Assembly: GCA_951230915.1 (NCBI GenBank)
Contig: OX579639.1
Span: forward strand, 2,480,001-2,544,000
Reading direction: 5' to 3'
Source of the DNA: Antitrichia curtipendula
Taxonomy: Eukaryota; Streptophyta; Bryopsida; Hypnales; Leucodontaceae
Length of the DNA: 64,000 nt
A model generated the notes under the pieces. That model did not search any database, was not told the origin of the DNA, and saw only the letters and a program-made list of their open reading frames with translations. Both the position numbers and the translations under genes were made by a program. Below, piece after piece: positions 12,611-23,765 of the stretch (positions are counted from its first letter, which is position 1; each line of letters starts with the position of its first letter).

Positions 12611-15600
12611 TGAAGGTCTACTTTTGAGGATGAAAATGATTAGGAAATTTACTGGCCAATGACCAAGGGAGTCATCCAAAAATGATCTGATTTTTGGACC
12701 AATAGGTACATTCTTCATTTCTACAATGATCTTGAAAGTCACCCATTGGACATTTTAAGGTCGTTGCATCATTATAGGGGTCACTAGGAAGGATGCCTCA
12801 AGACTAGAAGTATTCAATTAATGACTTTTAACTCCTAAATTTCTTCTTGTTTAGAGGTTCAAAATTGTGTAAAAATAGTCATCTCCAAAGCAAGACTAAA
12901 TTTTTTTATCTCTACTTATTTTTTTAATAAATCTTATCATAGAATCCTTTAGTTGATTTGTTTGAGTACATCCTTCCAAAAATTTTAGGTGAATATCCTC
13001 ACTAATTGCAAGCTCAATGTGCCTAAATTTCAAAATGTAGGCTTTTCTAGCCCTTCTAAAAGGCAACGGTGCTAGTATGTGAGTCCAAGAATGCAAGCTT
13101 GTGAGCATTGAGCCTACAATATAGATACCACAACTATAGAAGGTGTATGTATCATAAACACCTATAATATGGGTATTTGTAATATACATACCCTATAATC
13201 ATAGACGATTTCTATAATATATATACCTATAACATAGGGATGTAGTATTCTAGGCTCATGAGCTCACACTCCTATGCTCACATATTTGCAACCTTCTTCT
13301 AAAAGATGAATTTTGTCTTTCAAAAATTTTAGAAAAAAACATGCATGTCCTATAACATATGTGCTTTAATCAATGTGTTGGAAACCTGAATTGAGAATAC
13401 ATGATGTAAAAAATTTTGTTCAAAACTTTCATATTCATCTTTGAGAAAATTATATAGTATAAAGTAGTATTAAATGAAATTTAAGTAAAAACTAAATTGC
13501 TAATAACTTTTACAATAAATTGAGAATTGTTAAAATTGAGTTCTAAGAAATGATCGTATGTATTTTCTACCTCTGTTGCCTACAAAATAGAACTCATCAT
13601 AATTTTCATCTCTAATTATCATTTGAAATTGAATGGTTCAAATATTTTTGAGTATGTATCAATCTATACAATCTAATAAAAATAATCAATCTTTTTCTTA
13701 AATATACTTCTAACTTTCCATTTTGATATTGAAATCAAAAAAATTCTTCTAGGTTTTGCAATATTTATCAGAATGACATGAAACAATGCTTTATACATAT
13801 ATTATGATGATTAGCACCCATCCTAAAAATTTGTGCAATAATTCTAAATTCTAAAGTCAACAAAGCCTGCATAAGTTTCCAAGAAATCCAAATAGGCTCC
13901 TTTGTCCTTTTAGGAGTTAGTATTTGAAATGTAAGGCACAATAATTTAATTTAATTTTGTTTTTGTTTTTAATAATCATTTTAGGTTTTATTGCTAAATT
14001 TAGCCCCCCATGAACATTTACCATGTAGTTCAAATTTAAAAAAAGACACATGTACCTAGTGCTTGCATAAAAGCCATATGTTGTTTTTTTATACTTTTGA
14101 GTGACTCACATTGGGGCTTTTTTTTTTTATCAATTTTGCTTTCCAATTAATTTTAAATTTTGAACTTAGTCAAATACCATGTAATCCATTGGTTTTGGTG
14201 ATATGTTATTTAGCCCTATTCAAACTATAATTTTCTATTTCATCAGCAAAAACAATAATTTTAGTACTACATAATCAAATAGTAGTTATTGCACCATTTG
14301 TACTGTATGCATTTGTCTTGTTGTGCTAGATGCTACCTATTAGGTCTAGACATAATATTATTAACCAACACAACCGGGGGACCTTTTTGCTCCTCTAAAA
14401 TGACAACTTCCCAACTGGCCAATGACTCTTTGCAATTTCCTAGTCAATCAATGACTAGGAGCAAATTAAACTAAATTCACTCCCAAGAATCTAAGGAAGG
14501 ATTATTTCAATCTCTAAAGGGAAATGGTTTAGGCTAGTTACGGGTTGTTATGGAAAACTACTATGAAATTCTCCATATGCACTTGATGCTCATAGCCATT
14601 AAAAAATCAAAAAGCATCCCCACCTTTGTAGCTCAACAAGCCTATTTCAAGATCATGTAAGCTTAGCTTTAGCACCAGTACACTTGCATGCACACATATT
14701 CAAAGACTTGATTAAGGTAGCAAGCTCTACAATTGCCTACTTCCTCAAATGTACATTGTTTGTACATGTTGCTTTTTTTTAGCCTTCGACAATGTACAAA
14801 CGGTGTACATTTGAGGAGGTGGGCAACTGTAGAGGCCCATGCCATTTCAGCTTCAAAATTTCATAACTAATTCCAAAAAACTCCAAAAAATATGAAACAA
14901 CTTGGGTTAAATGCCAATTCCACTTGTTTTTCAAGCTGAAAAATATTTTAAGAAGCAAATTTTCTCAGCCAATTTCCTCAGCCAATTTCCTCAGCCAACA
15001 ACATTGAATCTATAGTTCTGTAGTCTGTACTAGTGCTTTTCATGTGTTAGAATCATCACAAATATCATTGATCAAAATATTCCTCCCTTCTAAAAAGTAG
15101 TGTACTGTAGTCAATACCTGAATTTCTGATTCTATATCAACGTACAAGTCATCAGAGCCTGCATGCTTTAGCCTATAATACATTATCTCTCCACTAGCTG
15201 ATACAAAAAAGTCATGAGAAAACCAACACTACAACTACCTAACATCTTCCTTCAATGTGCCTGGCTACGTAAACAATGTCAGACATCCAACAATTTGACT
15301 TGCCCAAGTATTAAAGTTGCCAGTTTGCCACGATAGGAGAGCACGTGAGAGCAAGCAGAAGAATGTAGGATCTTCAAAAAAGTGCCACGGTTGTCATACA
15401 TTTGGATGACTGACAAAATCTGTACATCTGAATGTCAATGGGCATGTCACGTTCCCCCAAAGAAAACATTCTTCATACTTACATCAAAACTGCGCCTGCA
15501 AAAGCTCGTTGCTGTGCTTTTCATGTCCCTAGGTCGGCCACTAGAGCTCCGTGCACTCTATGCTACTCCAGTAATCCTACACAGTACACAGTTGAGGTAC

Positions 15601-15663
15601 ACAAATGTAGGGAGGAAGATGTTGGAAGATGGTTTGACGAAAGACACAAAGCTCGAAAATGGT
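12611..15663. other. AT-rich intergenic DNA
   Basis: Very AT-rich, with no open frame resembling a gene on either strand. It contains one long hairpin (14725-14834). The right-hand end includes the 3' UTR of TAF7. Confidence 0.55.
14725..14834. repeat. 110-bp foldback (hairpin) element
   Basis: Arms of about 47 bp (about 14725-14771 and 14787-14834) are roughly 85% complementary around a T-rich loop. The core of each arm contains CCTCAAATGTACA or its complement. It is either a minimal MITE or a hairpin-RNA locus. Confidence 0.75.
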
Positions 15664-17633
15664 TCAATCGTCCTCATCGTCTTCGTCCATCGGGTCATCA
15701 TCAAAATCGTCGTCGCCATCGCCCATGGCTTCAGCAAGGGACTTCGGTGCGGGTGCAGCAGTGGCGGCTTTTGACTTCTCTGCAGCTTTCGATTTCTTGG
15801 AAGCAGCTGTGGTGCGAGGAGCCGGTTCCTCGGCTTCGGGATCATCGTCATCATCTGCCTCTTGTTCAACAACCTCGACATGTGGTCACCAGTCAAGGAT
15901 CCAGAATAAAACATACAAATCAAAGACTCCAGAGGAATTGGAAAGAACTTCAAAGCAGCTCAAGCGTATCACTGACAATGATCAGAAGAAATGCCTTAAA
16001 ACAAGAGGCTGCGAGAAAAGTAATATCAAAACGTTTAACCACCCTGCGCAATTCACAAGGCCTAATGAAAAGGATATCGACATCTCGAGCAGTTCCGCCA
16101 GCCATGATGCTTTGAAGATCATTCTCCACTTGTTGCACCAAGTCAGGCTGTATCCAAGGAAGAAACAAACACACCGTCATAACACTGCAGATCACAAGTT
16201 AGGGTTTCATATCTCTCTTGAGAATTTCGAATGCGAGCTAAACTTCATAAGGTAGAGGTTACTAAAACTGTTAGGCTCCTGATCCCGTCTCCTATACTGA
16301 ACCTATTTACCAGCTCATCAATTCACAAACTTGGTTGCTGATAAAAGCATGGTGCTCTACAACCTCCCCCTTCAAAATTGCATAAGAAAATCTTACATAA
16401 TGATTAAAAAATTGATCTCAACAGATTTGGCTCTTGAACCTAGAGATCTCTCACAGCAGAACAGTACTAAAATCTTCCAAAAATTACACACACGTGTTGA
16501 AATGCTTACAGTGCCGCGAATAGTGTCCTCTACCTTCTGGTATTTCAATCTAAGAATTTCAACGTGCAGAGTTGAGAGTACAAGATACACGTCATGACGT
16601 TCCTAATGCACAAACAAACGGGATTTACATTGAGATCAGGCTCTCGACGAAAACGTCGCCGCCGGGCATCGCGCATGGCAGGAGTCAAACCATGCTTATA
16701 TTCTGGGCCTTCCGGAGGTGGCTCTCCTTCTTCCTGTACCATGATTATCTACAACCACCAACAATGCACATCTAGATGAACCTTTTTCACAATTTGATCA
16801 TACAAGAGAATAATTCAAAGATACCCTAACTCTACAGTAGGAGATAACCTTGCAACTACAATAAAAGCACTCGTACGTACAAGGCGCATTGAAAGCAGTT
16901 TGATGTTCCAAGTTCATGAAATCCGAGATCAATCAAGACAGGCATGATCATACATAGTCATACTCTCTCAGTTGGAACCGTCACACGATTGTCAATTAGG
17001 GCAGAACCTGCCCAATGTCCGCTGTTTTGATGAGCACATTGTCATCGTAGGTCTTGTACGATTCCAATACGCAAGGCAAATCCAGCAAAGATGCCGGAAA
17101 CCGGTCCTGTCCGATTGTAAATGTTCCCGACCGCCCATCTGCACGGGAAATAGGCTCGTGCTCAGGATTGTGAACTAACCATACTCCCTTCAAAAGTATT
17201 TTGTATCTTATCAAATTGGTGCCTCAAAAGCTCTGCCTACACAACAGGTATCACCAGAATGACTAAACAACAGGTTCCTCTGCTTTCAAAGCATCTCTCT
17301 CCACAAATATCCAAATTCGCTGAAACAACCTCCATGCACCGTCGTGGCACTCAGAGAACAAGTAACATTGCCCTTGCATAAGCCGTGACCATGATTCTCC
17401 GCGAAAAAGCATCAGGAAGAAGATCCACCGCACCCTCTGTTGCAGATGTAAGACCTTTCAAGACCAGAAGCAATTCGCATAAACAATCGAATAGACAATT
17501 CTCTGTTTACGTATCACCGACCTTGAAAGGCGATATCGAGGTTGTCACCGGTGCTTTGCGGATCTTCACTCAGAGCTCGCTCTATGCACTCTGCAACCGA
17601 TTGCGGCACACGGAGAATAAAATGCTCTTCCAT
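15664..17633 (-). CDS. TAF7: TFIID subunit TAF7
   Basis: Five exons on the minus strand: 17633-17522, 17138-17008, 16748-16629, 16147-16078 and 15881-15664, giving 216 aa. TAF7 is the TFIID subunit that contacts TAF1 and restrains its activity at Pol II promoters. The N terminus MEEHFILRVPQSVAE, the block GRSGTFTIGQDRFPASLLDL and YKTYDDNVLIKTADIGQ form the conserved TAF7 domain. YKHGLTPAMRDARRRRF is the diagnostic basic segment, and PDLVQQVENDL with IMAGGTARDVD follows. The C terminus is a Lys/Ala stretch and then a strongly acidic tail of Asp/Glu, as in plant homologues of about 200 aa. The last intron (16077-15882) is not GT-AG: it begins ATATCCTTTT and ends in AC, a U12-type intron, and only that junction keeps the conserved frame VDVEVVEQ. 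The gene is head to head with RPB10. Confidence 0.93.
15882..16077 (-). other. U12-type AT-AC intron of TAF7
   Basis: This 196-nt intron starts with ATATCCTTTT, the canonical minor-spliceosome donor, and ends CCAC. The sequence TCCTTGACT, matching the U12 branch-site consensus, places its A about 11 nt from the 3' end, within the narrow U12 range. Splicing here joins codon G/AT and restores the family sequence. No GT-AG pair gives the same join. Confidence 0.9.
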
Positions 17634-18040
17634 TCCCGAATCCCCTCAAATTCACAAACTCAATGTCAAAGGTCCTCTCAATTCCTCACCCTCCCATGAA
17701 TTACCAAGACTCAGCTACTCTCTCACTCTCTGAACTCTCATACTTTCGACTATATATGCTACCGCAGGCTTCACACGAAAATACAAGACGACAATGAATG
17801 CGTTGCAAGGGAAGTCCATCACATCGGAAACCCTGAACCCTGAACCCTAGAAATAAAATAAAGGTGACGTGGCAAGCGAGCCTTGAAGCCCAAACCCTAA
17901 CATTATGGGTTAATATAATTTCTGGTTTCAGTCTAACGGTTTCAGTTGCATTGTGTTCTCTGTCTGCCTTGTGCGGGATACTTTTCAGCGGGTCGCACTT
18001 ACTTGTGGAGAAGTGGAGAAGTGTGTTGTGGGTTTTCAAG
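17634..18040. promoter_or_regulatory. Bidirectional promoter of TAF7 and RPB10
   Basis: 407 bp separate the two divergent start codons. Features seen: an ACGT-core element TGACGTGGCA (17865-17874); a Site II element AGCCCA (17887-17892) directly abutting a telo-box AAACCCTAA (17892-17900); and a run of three telo-box-like CCCTGAA/CCCTAG units (17831-17850). Site II plus telo-box is a known pairing in plant promoters of growth-linked expression-machinery genes. No TATA box is obvious on the RPB10 side. Confidence 0.75.
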
Positions 18041-19498
18041 ATGATTATTCCTGTGCGCTGCTTCACCTGCGGCAAGGTATGCGCTTTTGAAATTTTGTTT
18101 TCACTAGGGCTACTCTCGATTCTTTGCGAGAAGGAGGTCGCATGTCTTAGCAGTATCTTGGCGAACGCTTAAGTTTTTTTACCGAGGTCTTGCTTTTTTC
18201 TACCCATTTCTGGACGAGAAACAAGGAGGTGCTGCTGCATAGTATGCCGAAAGTGAAAAATTCTTTGATGGGTTACTAAGAACTTCCGTATTAAAAAGAT
18301 GCGATACTTCATCCTGTTTGGGAGCAACAATTTAGGAGTTGTAACTTTCGGTAGACCGGTCTTTACTCTTGTGCTCTATCTCATAATTGATGTGACGATT
18401 GTCGCGATCAGTGCTCCATATATTGAACGCGAGGTTTAGGGTAAAGGAAATGAAGCGGAGTGAAAATGGGGTTTCTTTAGTAGCATCTTGGCGAACTCAT
18501 CAATTCTTTGCGGAGGCTTTGCTTCTACATATGCAACGGGGAGATTTTGCTGCAAATTATGCTAAGGATGAAATATTCTTTGCCAGGTTACGAAGAACTT
18601 CCCCATCATGATGAATCGATTGTGAGCGTCCTGTTCGGGAGAAACAATGTAGGATTTATAGTCAATCGTTATAGTCAATCGCAGCTTTTGGAAGCCCGGT
18701 CTTCACTTGTGCTTTTGAGTGTGACAATTATAGTGAGCAGTGCTCCGTTATAGTGAACCCGAGGTTTAGGGTTTAGGAAAAGAGTGGTTCGGCGGAGAGA
18801 CTCTCGGTGGAACATACTTTTTATGAGATCACGCATGACATTGATTTCTGACTGTTGGTGATTGCGCAGGTGATTGGCAACAAGTGGGACACATATCTCG
18901 ACCTTCTGCAGGCTGACTATTCTGAGGGGTATGAACATGCAACATTTTAATCAATTCTCTTCTCAGATTATAAAGCACGGCGTTTTTGTTATTTCTAATG
19001 ACCTCTGCTTGAGTTTCTTAACATAGCCTAGTTTGTTGAAGCTAATCTTTTAGAAGCTTTGCTGTTCTTTCTTATGGCAGAGATGCCCTGGACGCCTTAG
19101 CACTCGTCCGGTACTGTTGCCGGCGCATGCTCATGACTCATGTGGATCTCATTGAGAAGCTTCTGAATTACAACAGTAAGCATCGTCTGTACCTCCTCTT
19201 TCTTGTTGCTTACACAAATACCTTATGGTTACCTTTCTATGCACCTTCTTTTGACATAACAAGGTGTGATAATGAAAGTATAGAGTGAGTTTTGAACCGG
19301 GCGTGACTGTTCCCAAGCGTGGAGTACGGAGGATGTGATATTAGAAAAGTTGATACTAATAGGGTGCGCATGTATTACTTCTACATTCCAGTGTTTTCGC
19401 TCGGGCTGACAGTGTGAGACACCTGTGCAAATTGTTGATTTTGCGTCCTTCATACTGGTTGTGCAGCTTTGGAGAGGAACGAGAATGCTAACAACTGA
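18041..19498 (+). CDS. RPB10: RNA polymerase I/II/III subunit RPB10 (RPABC5)
   Basis: Four exons, 18041-18076, 18870-18928, 19081-19175 and 19467-19498, encode 73 aa, close to the usual 70 or so. RPB10 is a zinc-binding subunit shared by nuclear RNA polymerases I, II and III. The N terminus [18 protein letters not shown] carries the first CxxC pair and [20 protein letters not shown] the CC pair, the invariant atypical zinc site. The tail [12 protein letters not shown] is the expected end. All donors are GTATG or GTAAG and phases agree. Intron 1 (794 bp) is large for so small a gene and carries an internal tandem duplication with telo-box-like GGTTTAGGG motifs. Confidence 0.96.
18146..18780. 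repeat. Tandem duplication in RPB10 intron 1
   Basis: Two diverged units of about 320 bp: 18146-18470 and about 18478-18780. Landmarks shared in order are TCTTGGCGAAC, a GGTTAC(G/T)AAGAACTTCC-type block, GGGAG(C/A)AACAAT, CTTGTGCT, CAGTGCTCC and CGAGGTTTAGGGT. Confidence 0.8.
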
Positions 19499-20181
19499 AA
19501 TATGCTGGAATCAGCTGTGCTAGCGGAGAATTCTCAATGATCCATTCAGGCATATTTTTGTGCTCTAAAAGCTGGCAGGAGCTCTTCACGAAAAGACTTT
19601 CTTAGGGCTAAGAAACCATAACGTGTCTGAGATTTCGAACCATGTTTTCAAGAACATATCTAAGTAGTGAAAGGGGATATGTTGTACAGTTAAGAACCGT
19701 CTTGAAGAATCGTCAGTCACTGGTGCGGCAGCACAACAATGCCAGACTGCTTCCAACATAGATATCGGAGTGCGAACACCCTGCACAGGTGTTTGTACTG
19801 ACGTTTTTGTGACAAATCAGTGTCGCTGTTTGTGTAAGAACTTGTCTTGCAGTTTCGGGCTCCTCTCCTTGGCAGTTTATGTTCTGTCATTACAAACAAT
19901 GCTCTGCATTTTGTGATGAAGTCAGGGACTGGCTTTGAGAATTGAAAACTTGGAAACTTGGAAGTATTTTTACTGAGTTCTCATTTTGACAGATAAGCTT
20001 TCAAACCTTGTGATTGCTTTTGTTGTGAATTGTCACTCAAATCTTCCCTCCGCCTTGTGAGTAGGCTTATTATTGCATACGGGTACATCCAGTTGGGGCA
20101 AGAAATTGGATGACCCTCTCTTTGGGGACAGTCTCCATCAAATTCCATGCTACATGGCATTGGTAATAAATAAAATTCATT
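19499..20181. other. 3' flank of RPB10
   Basis: Presumed 3' UTR and spacer. No further gene or repeat is recognised. Confidence 0.5.
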
Positions 20182-20885
20182 TTAACCCTTAAAAGACCGT
20201 TGACCCTTCTCGGGACAAATGGGATTTCGGGCAGGTACCTACGGGTTGAATTTTTGTCGTGATTTTCTGAAATTTTTTTTGAAGATAGAAAAACTGATAA
20301 ACCTTGTGGGAATATAATTTTTTTCACAATTAGTGCCAGGGAACAGGGACCAAATAAGCTCAAATCAGGGGGCAGCTTGGGCAGCAAAAACTATATTTTC
20401 AAAAATTTTAATTTTTAAATTAAATTTTTTTTCTTCATATAATATATTTTTGTCTATCTAGCAAGCTTTTATTCATTTCATTTGGATTTGTTATGAGAAA
20501 GTTATGGACGTTCTTGTTTATCGGGTAGTTAGAGCATCTTCTTGAAAAAAATTAACTTCTAAGATTCAGTTCTGAATGCAATTTTTCAAATTTTTCAAAT
20601 TTCTTTCTTTTGCATGGTTTCGTTTACTTGCTAGAACAATCTCACCATTGGGATTAGTGCATTTTAATTCCATCTAAAATATATGAATATTTTAGATTTT
20701 TCTTCTATCTTGTACCTACTTCTACTTAACAATTTTTTTAAGAATGGTGATTAAGTTTTTTTGAACTTTATATTTTTTCCTAGACTCTCAACTCAACTCT
20801 CTACTATAAAGATTTAAAGCTCAAAATGCTGTAGTGCAAAAAATTTAAGTTAAAAATGTTTTAAGTCAAAAAATCTAGTCCCGCA
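20182..20885 (+). mobile_element. TTAA-flanked MITE family 1, truncated copy
   Basis: The left end is TTAA followed by CCCTTAAAAG. The body then parallels the 23770-24694 copy through GGGACAAAT, GAATATAATTTTT and the GCTGTAGTGCAAAAAA block. It stops at about 20885, where a foldback begins; the right terminus is missing. Confidence 0.7.
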
Positions 20886-20912
20886 ATGTGCTGAAAAAAT
20901 TATTTTTATGGG

Positions 20913-20968
20913 CCCCGTTGGAAACGCAGACGCTCCCAAAATTGGGAACGTCGGCGTTTCCAGCGGGG
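20913..20968. repeat. Short GC-rich foldback
   Basis: 25-bp arms, 20913-20937 and 20944-20968, flank a 6-base loop AAAATT and pair at about 22 of 25 positions. Arm start CCCCGTTGGAAACGC is like the terminus of many plant foldback and hAT-like MITEs. It abuts the truncated element to its left and the coiled-coil gene fragment to its right. Confidence 0.8.
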
Positions 20969-20990
20969 AACGCCCGGATCAGGGAACGCG

Positions 20991-22462
20991 GATCAAAATT
21001 GCGCCAAGAGATTTTGGAACAAGAAGCTCTTATTCGAGGCTATCAGGTGACCATGCATCACAATTTCATCTCCCACTGAACGCAATTACCTATGTTAGGA
21101 ACCTAAAATCTACTATAGAGATTTATGCATATACATTACCTCAAAAGTATCATTTTTAATCCTAATGTTGTGTATTAAAGTGCCACTTGCAAACATAGAC
21201 TGAGTTCTTGAACTGAACAATATATGAAACCGTCAAACAAGTTCTCAATGTCTCAACGACGTATGTGTTTTTGCAAGGTTGAGAACGAGAAGGTTGTTGC
21301 CAAACTTAGAGAAGTTCAATTGGAAGCAAATCAAAAGCTCCAGGAGATGGCCGAAGAGAAAGCGCATCTTGCTTCTCCACTGGTAAACAGACAAATGCTG
21401 TGTTACGATACAGATTCAGCTTCCTTGCAAGAGAAGCTCCAGGGTGCCTTATCCCGCGAAACAACTCTTCGAATCGAACTTGACAAGGTCAGGCTCAACT
21501 CAGTGTTAACTCGCAGACCCTTCCGCAGCATAAAACTAGAGCATGTAAGCTTGTAATAAACATACGGTTCAAAGATCTTTGATAAATACATGAAATTAAT
21601 ATGAAGTAATTTCCCTTCAGCAATCTGAAGTTGATTTTGATTACATGCGAGACTCCTACATGGATCTGCAGAAGCGAGTGAAGAGAGAGGAATCAAGCAG
21701 GGTGAAGGATCTGGAGTTGAAATTGACATCGTTGCAAGAGACGTTAGAAGCTGAGAGGCAGAGCAATTCTCAGATGGAGGGCAGAAAGCAAGCCATGATA
21801 CAGCAAGTGGAGCTGATAGCTTCAGTCCAGGAAACCATTTCTGCTCAGGTATCGTTTTTAGCCCAGACAATTTAATAGCTCTCGTGAAAAAAAAATTAAG
21901 TGACTGTCAATTTCGTGCAATTCAGAGCGCCAAAATTGAACGCTCATGTTCTAAAACCTCGAACTGGTGGAGATTTAAAGGCTTGAAAAGTGAGAATGTC
22001 TAGAATTTCCGTCAATATAGCGAAATTGGCGTTCTGCTTATTCATAAAATTCGCTCACAATAATAAAAGAGATCCTTTTCTTCAAAGTTTATGCCATGGT
22101 TCTGATATTGGATACCTATTGGGAGGAGGGTCTAGGGGGGTGACCAGCTGTGCCAAGCATTTTGGATATGTACTCAGTAATACCTCATATGTCTGCTTGA
22201 TATAGGTCGCAAATGTTCGGTCACTAACAAGCAGGCTGGAAGCCGGTGAAGGGAAAGACAAAATAGAAGCTCAGTTGCAGATAGAAACCCTTCAAAACCA
22301 GGTTCGCGAACTCTACCATGGTGATGAGCTTCAGTAACGGAAAAATCATGTCAATGTGCTCTCTGATTAGGGCAAACTCTTAATTGTGGACATGTGTAGG
22401 TCAAGCGATTGGAGGGGTCTCTTCGTGCTTCGAAAAAGGAAACAGGCCTTCATGCACTTCAG
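20991..22462 (+). CDS. Partial coiled-coil protein gene
   Basis: Five exons in phase 0 can be traced: about 20991-21046, 21278-21487, 21621-21848, 22206-22301 and 22400-22462. A possible final exon is 22591-22881, also in frame. Together they encode almost pure coiled coil, for example QEILEQEALIRGYQ, VENEKVVAKLREVQLEAN, then YMRDSYMDLQKRVKREESSR, and finally RLEGSLRASKKETGLHALQ. The consistent phases and splice sites show descent from a real multi-exon gene. The motif EQEALIRGYQ..ENEK recalls the centriolar protein CEP162, but that match is from memory and weak. No credible start codon or N-terminal domain exists: upstream lies a foldback and a truncated element. It is probably a gene fragment. 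Confidence 0.5.
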
Positions 22463-22899
22463 GTGTGCTGCCTGAAAGCATGCATGATAGCATTTCACAA
22501 GAATGTTGCAACCATGACCTGCACATTTACTAACTGAAAGACTGACAGTGTAAATAGCACTTTGGCGTTGATTTACCTTGTTTAGTTCAGGTCTTCACGA
22601 GAACAGCGGTAGCGGCATCAATGTGCCGCAATATAGACCCCAACAACACCTCGACGCCTCCATCAATCAAGAGCGATCGCGAACTTTTCTCACCTCTGCG
22701 TGAGATCAACTTGCTGTCCATTCTCTTCAGCTCCTCTTCTCACCAATTAGGGTCCCGACGTCGCACATTAAGGCCTTTCGATGGCTGGGAAGCGCGGGAG
22801 ACTTGGACTTCGTGGCGATGTTTGAAAATTTATCTGCAGGCCTATCTTTTAGTTGCAGCTCGACTATGGAATTCGATCTAGAGCAGCAGTTGCGACTAG
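22463..22899. other. Possible terminal exon and spacer
   Basis: An open frame in phase with the preceding exons runs 22591-22881 after a TTTAGTTCAG acceptor. Its residues (Ser/Arg-rich, ending LLVAARLWNSI) resemble no family I know, so whether it is coding is unresolved. Confidence 0.3.
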
Positions 22900-23330
22900 A
22901 GGACCAAGAGCTTAAGCAAGTTCAAGGTCCGTTTGCTCGGTTCTTGGAGCTCCTTCACACTTTGCACAAAGCGCAAGATCTTCACAAAAAGCACAAAGTG
23001 TTCCGGTTTAAGACGTATGGAATCATTAAGAGAATAAGGAATACCTGGGCACGTTCTTCGCCTGCTCGCCTTGTCGAGCAGCTTGGCCAAGCTTCTGGGC
23101 ATCACAAGCAAGCAAGTGCCGACATTCTGCTGCCCACACCATTTGACCACTACAGCCGACTTCACCGACCAGTATTGCAATGCCGCTGTAGTACTTGGAA
23201 ATCTCCAGGTCGGGACCCCCATCCACCAGCCCAAAGCAGTTGGTGGGTGACACCATGCAATCCACTGGGTTAGCTTCCAAAAACATTTGAATATAAGTAT
23301 GACATGCCGTCACTGAGATCGTTCGATTTC
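22900..23330 (-). pseudogene. Macro-domain-like protein fragment, frameshifted
   Basis: On the minus strand one frame (about 23313 to 23170) reads NPVDCMVSPTNCFGLVDGG then PDLEISKYYSG. This matches the signature of macro-like domains (VSPANsFGfMDGGiDla) that bind ADP-ribose-type ligands. Continuation, with WCGQQNVGTCLLVMPRS, lies in another frame (about 23200 to 22900), so a frameshift separates them. No introns, start codon or complete domain are visible. It is probably a decayed retrocopy or captured fragment. Confidence 0.45.
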
Positions 23331-23765
23331 ACTGCTTCATTAGGGACGAAGGAAGCTCTTTGGCTATCTCCTCTTGCCATGCTGACACTAGTTTCTACAT
23401 TCAAAATCGTCACTTCTCGTTGCCTTTGCAGTGAGAATAATACTTTGCTTCTATAAAAGGGCAACATCTACATGTTAGACCAGAAAGCCGGACGCAAAAG
23501 CCTTGCGGATGTCACGTGAAACCCTCACCGATGAACTTAAATTGGTCTCTGAGATCTTAGAACATGGGGGTACTGAAGGTAATAGCTTGTTAGGATTGCA
23601 TTGTTCATGGATTCTCAACAAGCGATCATTTGCAAGATTTGACCAAAAAATAAGCAGAAAATTTTAAAAAGGTAAACAGCTTGTTCATAGTCTGATGTTG
23701 TACTTGCTGTACACATTAAATTGTGTGCTGTGATCTCAAAAATCAGAACTTGGGGCAATGGCTTA
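23331..23765. other. Spacer between pseudogene and MITE
   Basis: May contain the decayed N-terminal part of the macro-like fragment. Nothing else is recognised. Confidence 0.4.

Noticed and set aside
15659..16255. Long plus-strand frames opposite TAF7 (Ser-rich)
   Set aside because: They are antisense shadows of the Asp/Glu/Ala-coding acidic tail of TAF7.
21383..21412. 30-nt intron in the coiled-coil fragment (GTAAAC...ACAG)
   Set aside because: Too short for a plant intron, and the frame stays open across it, so it was read through.
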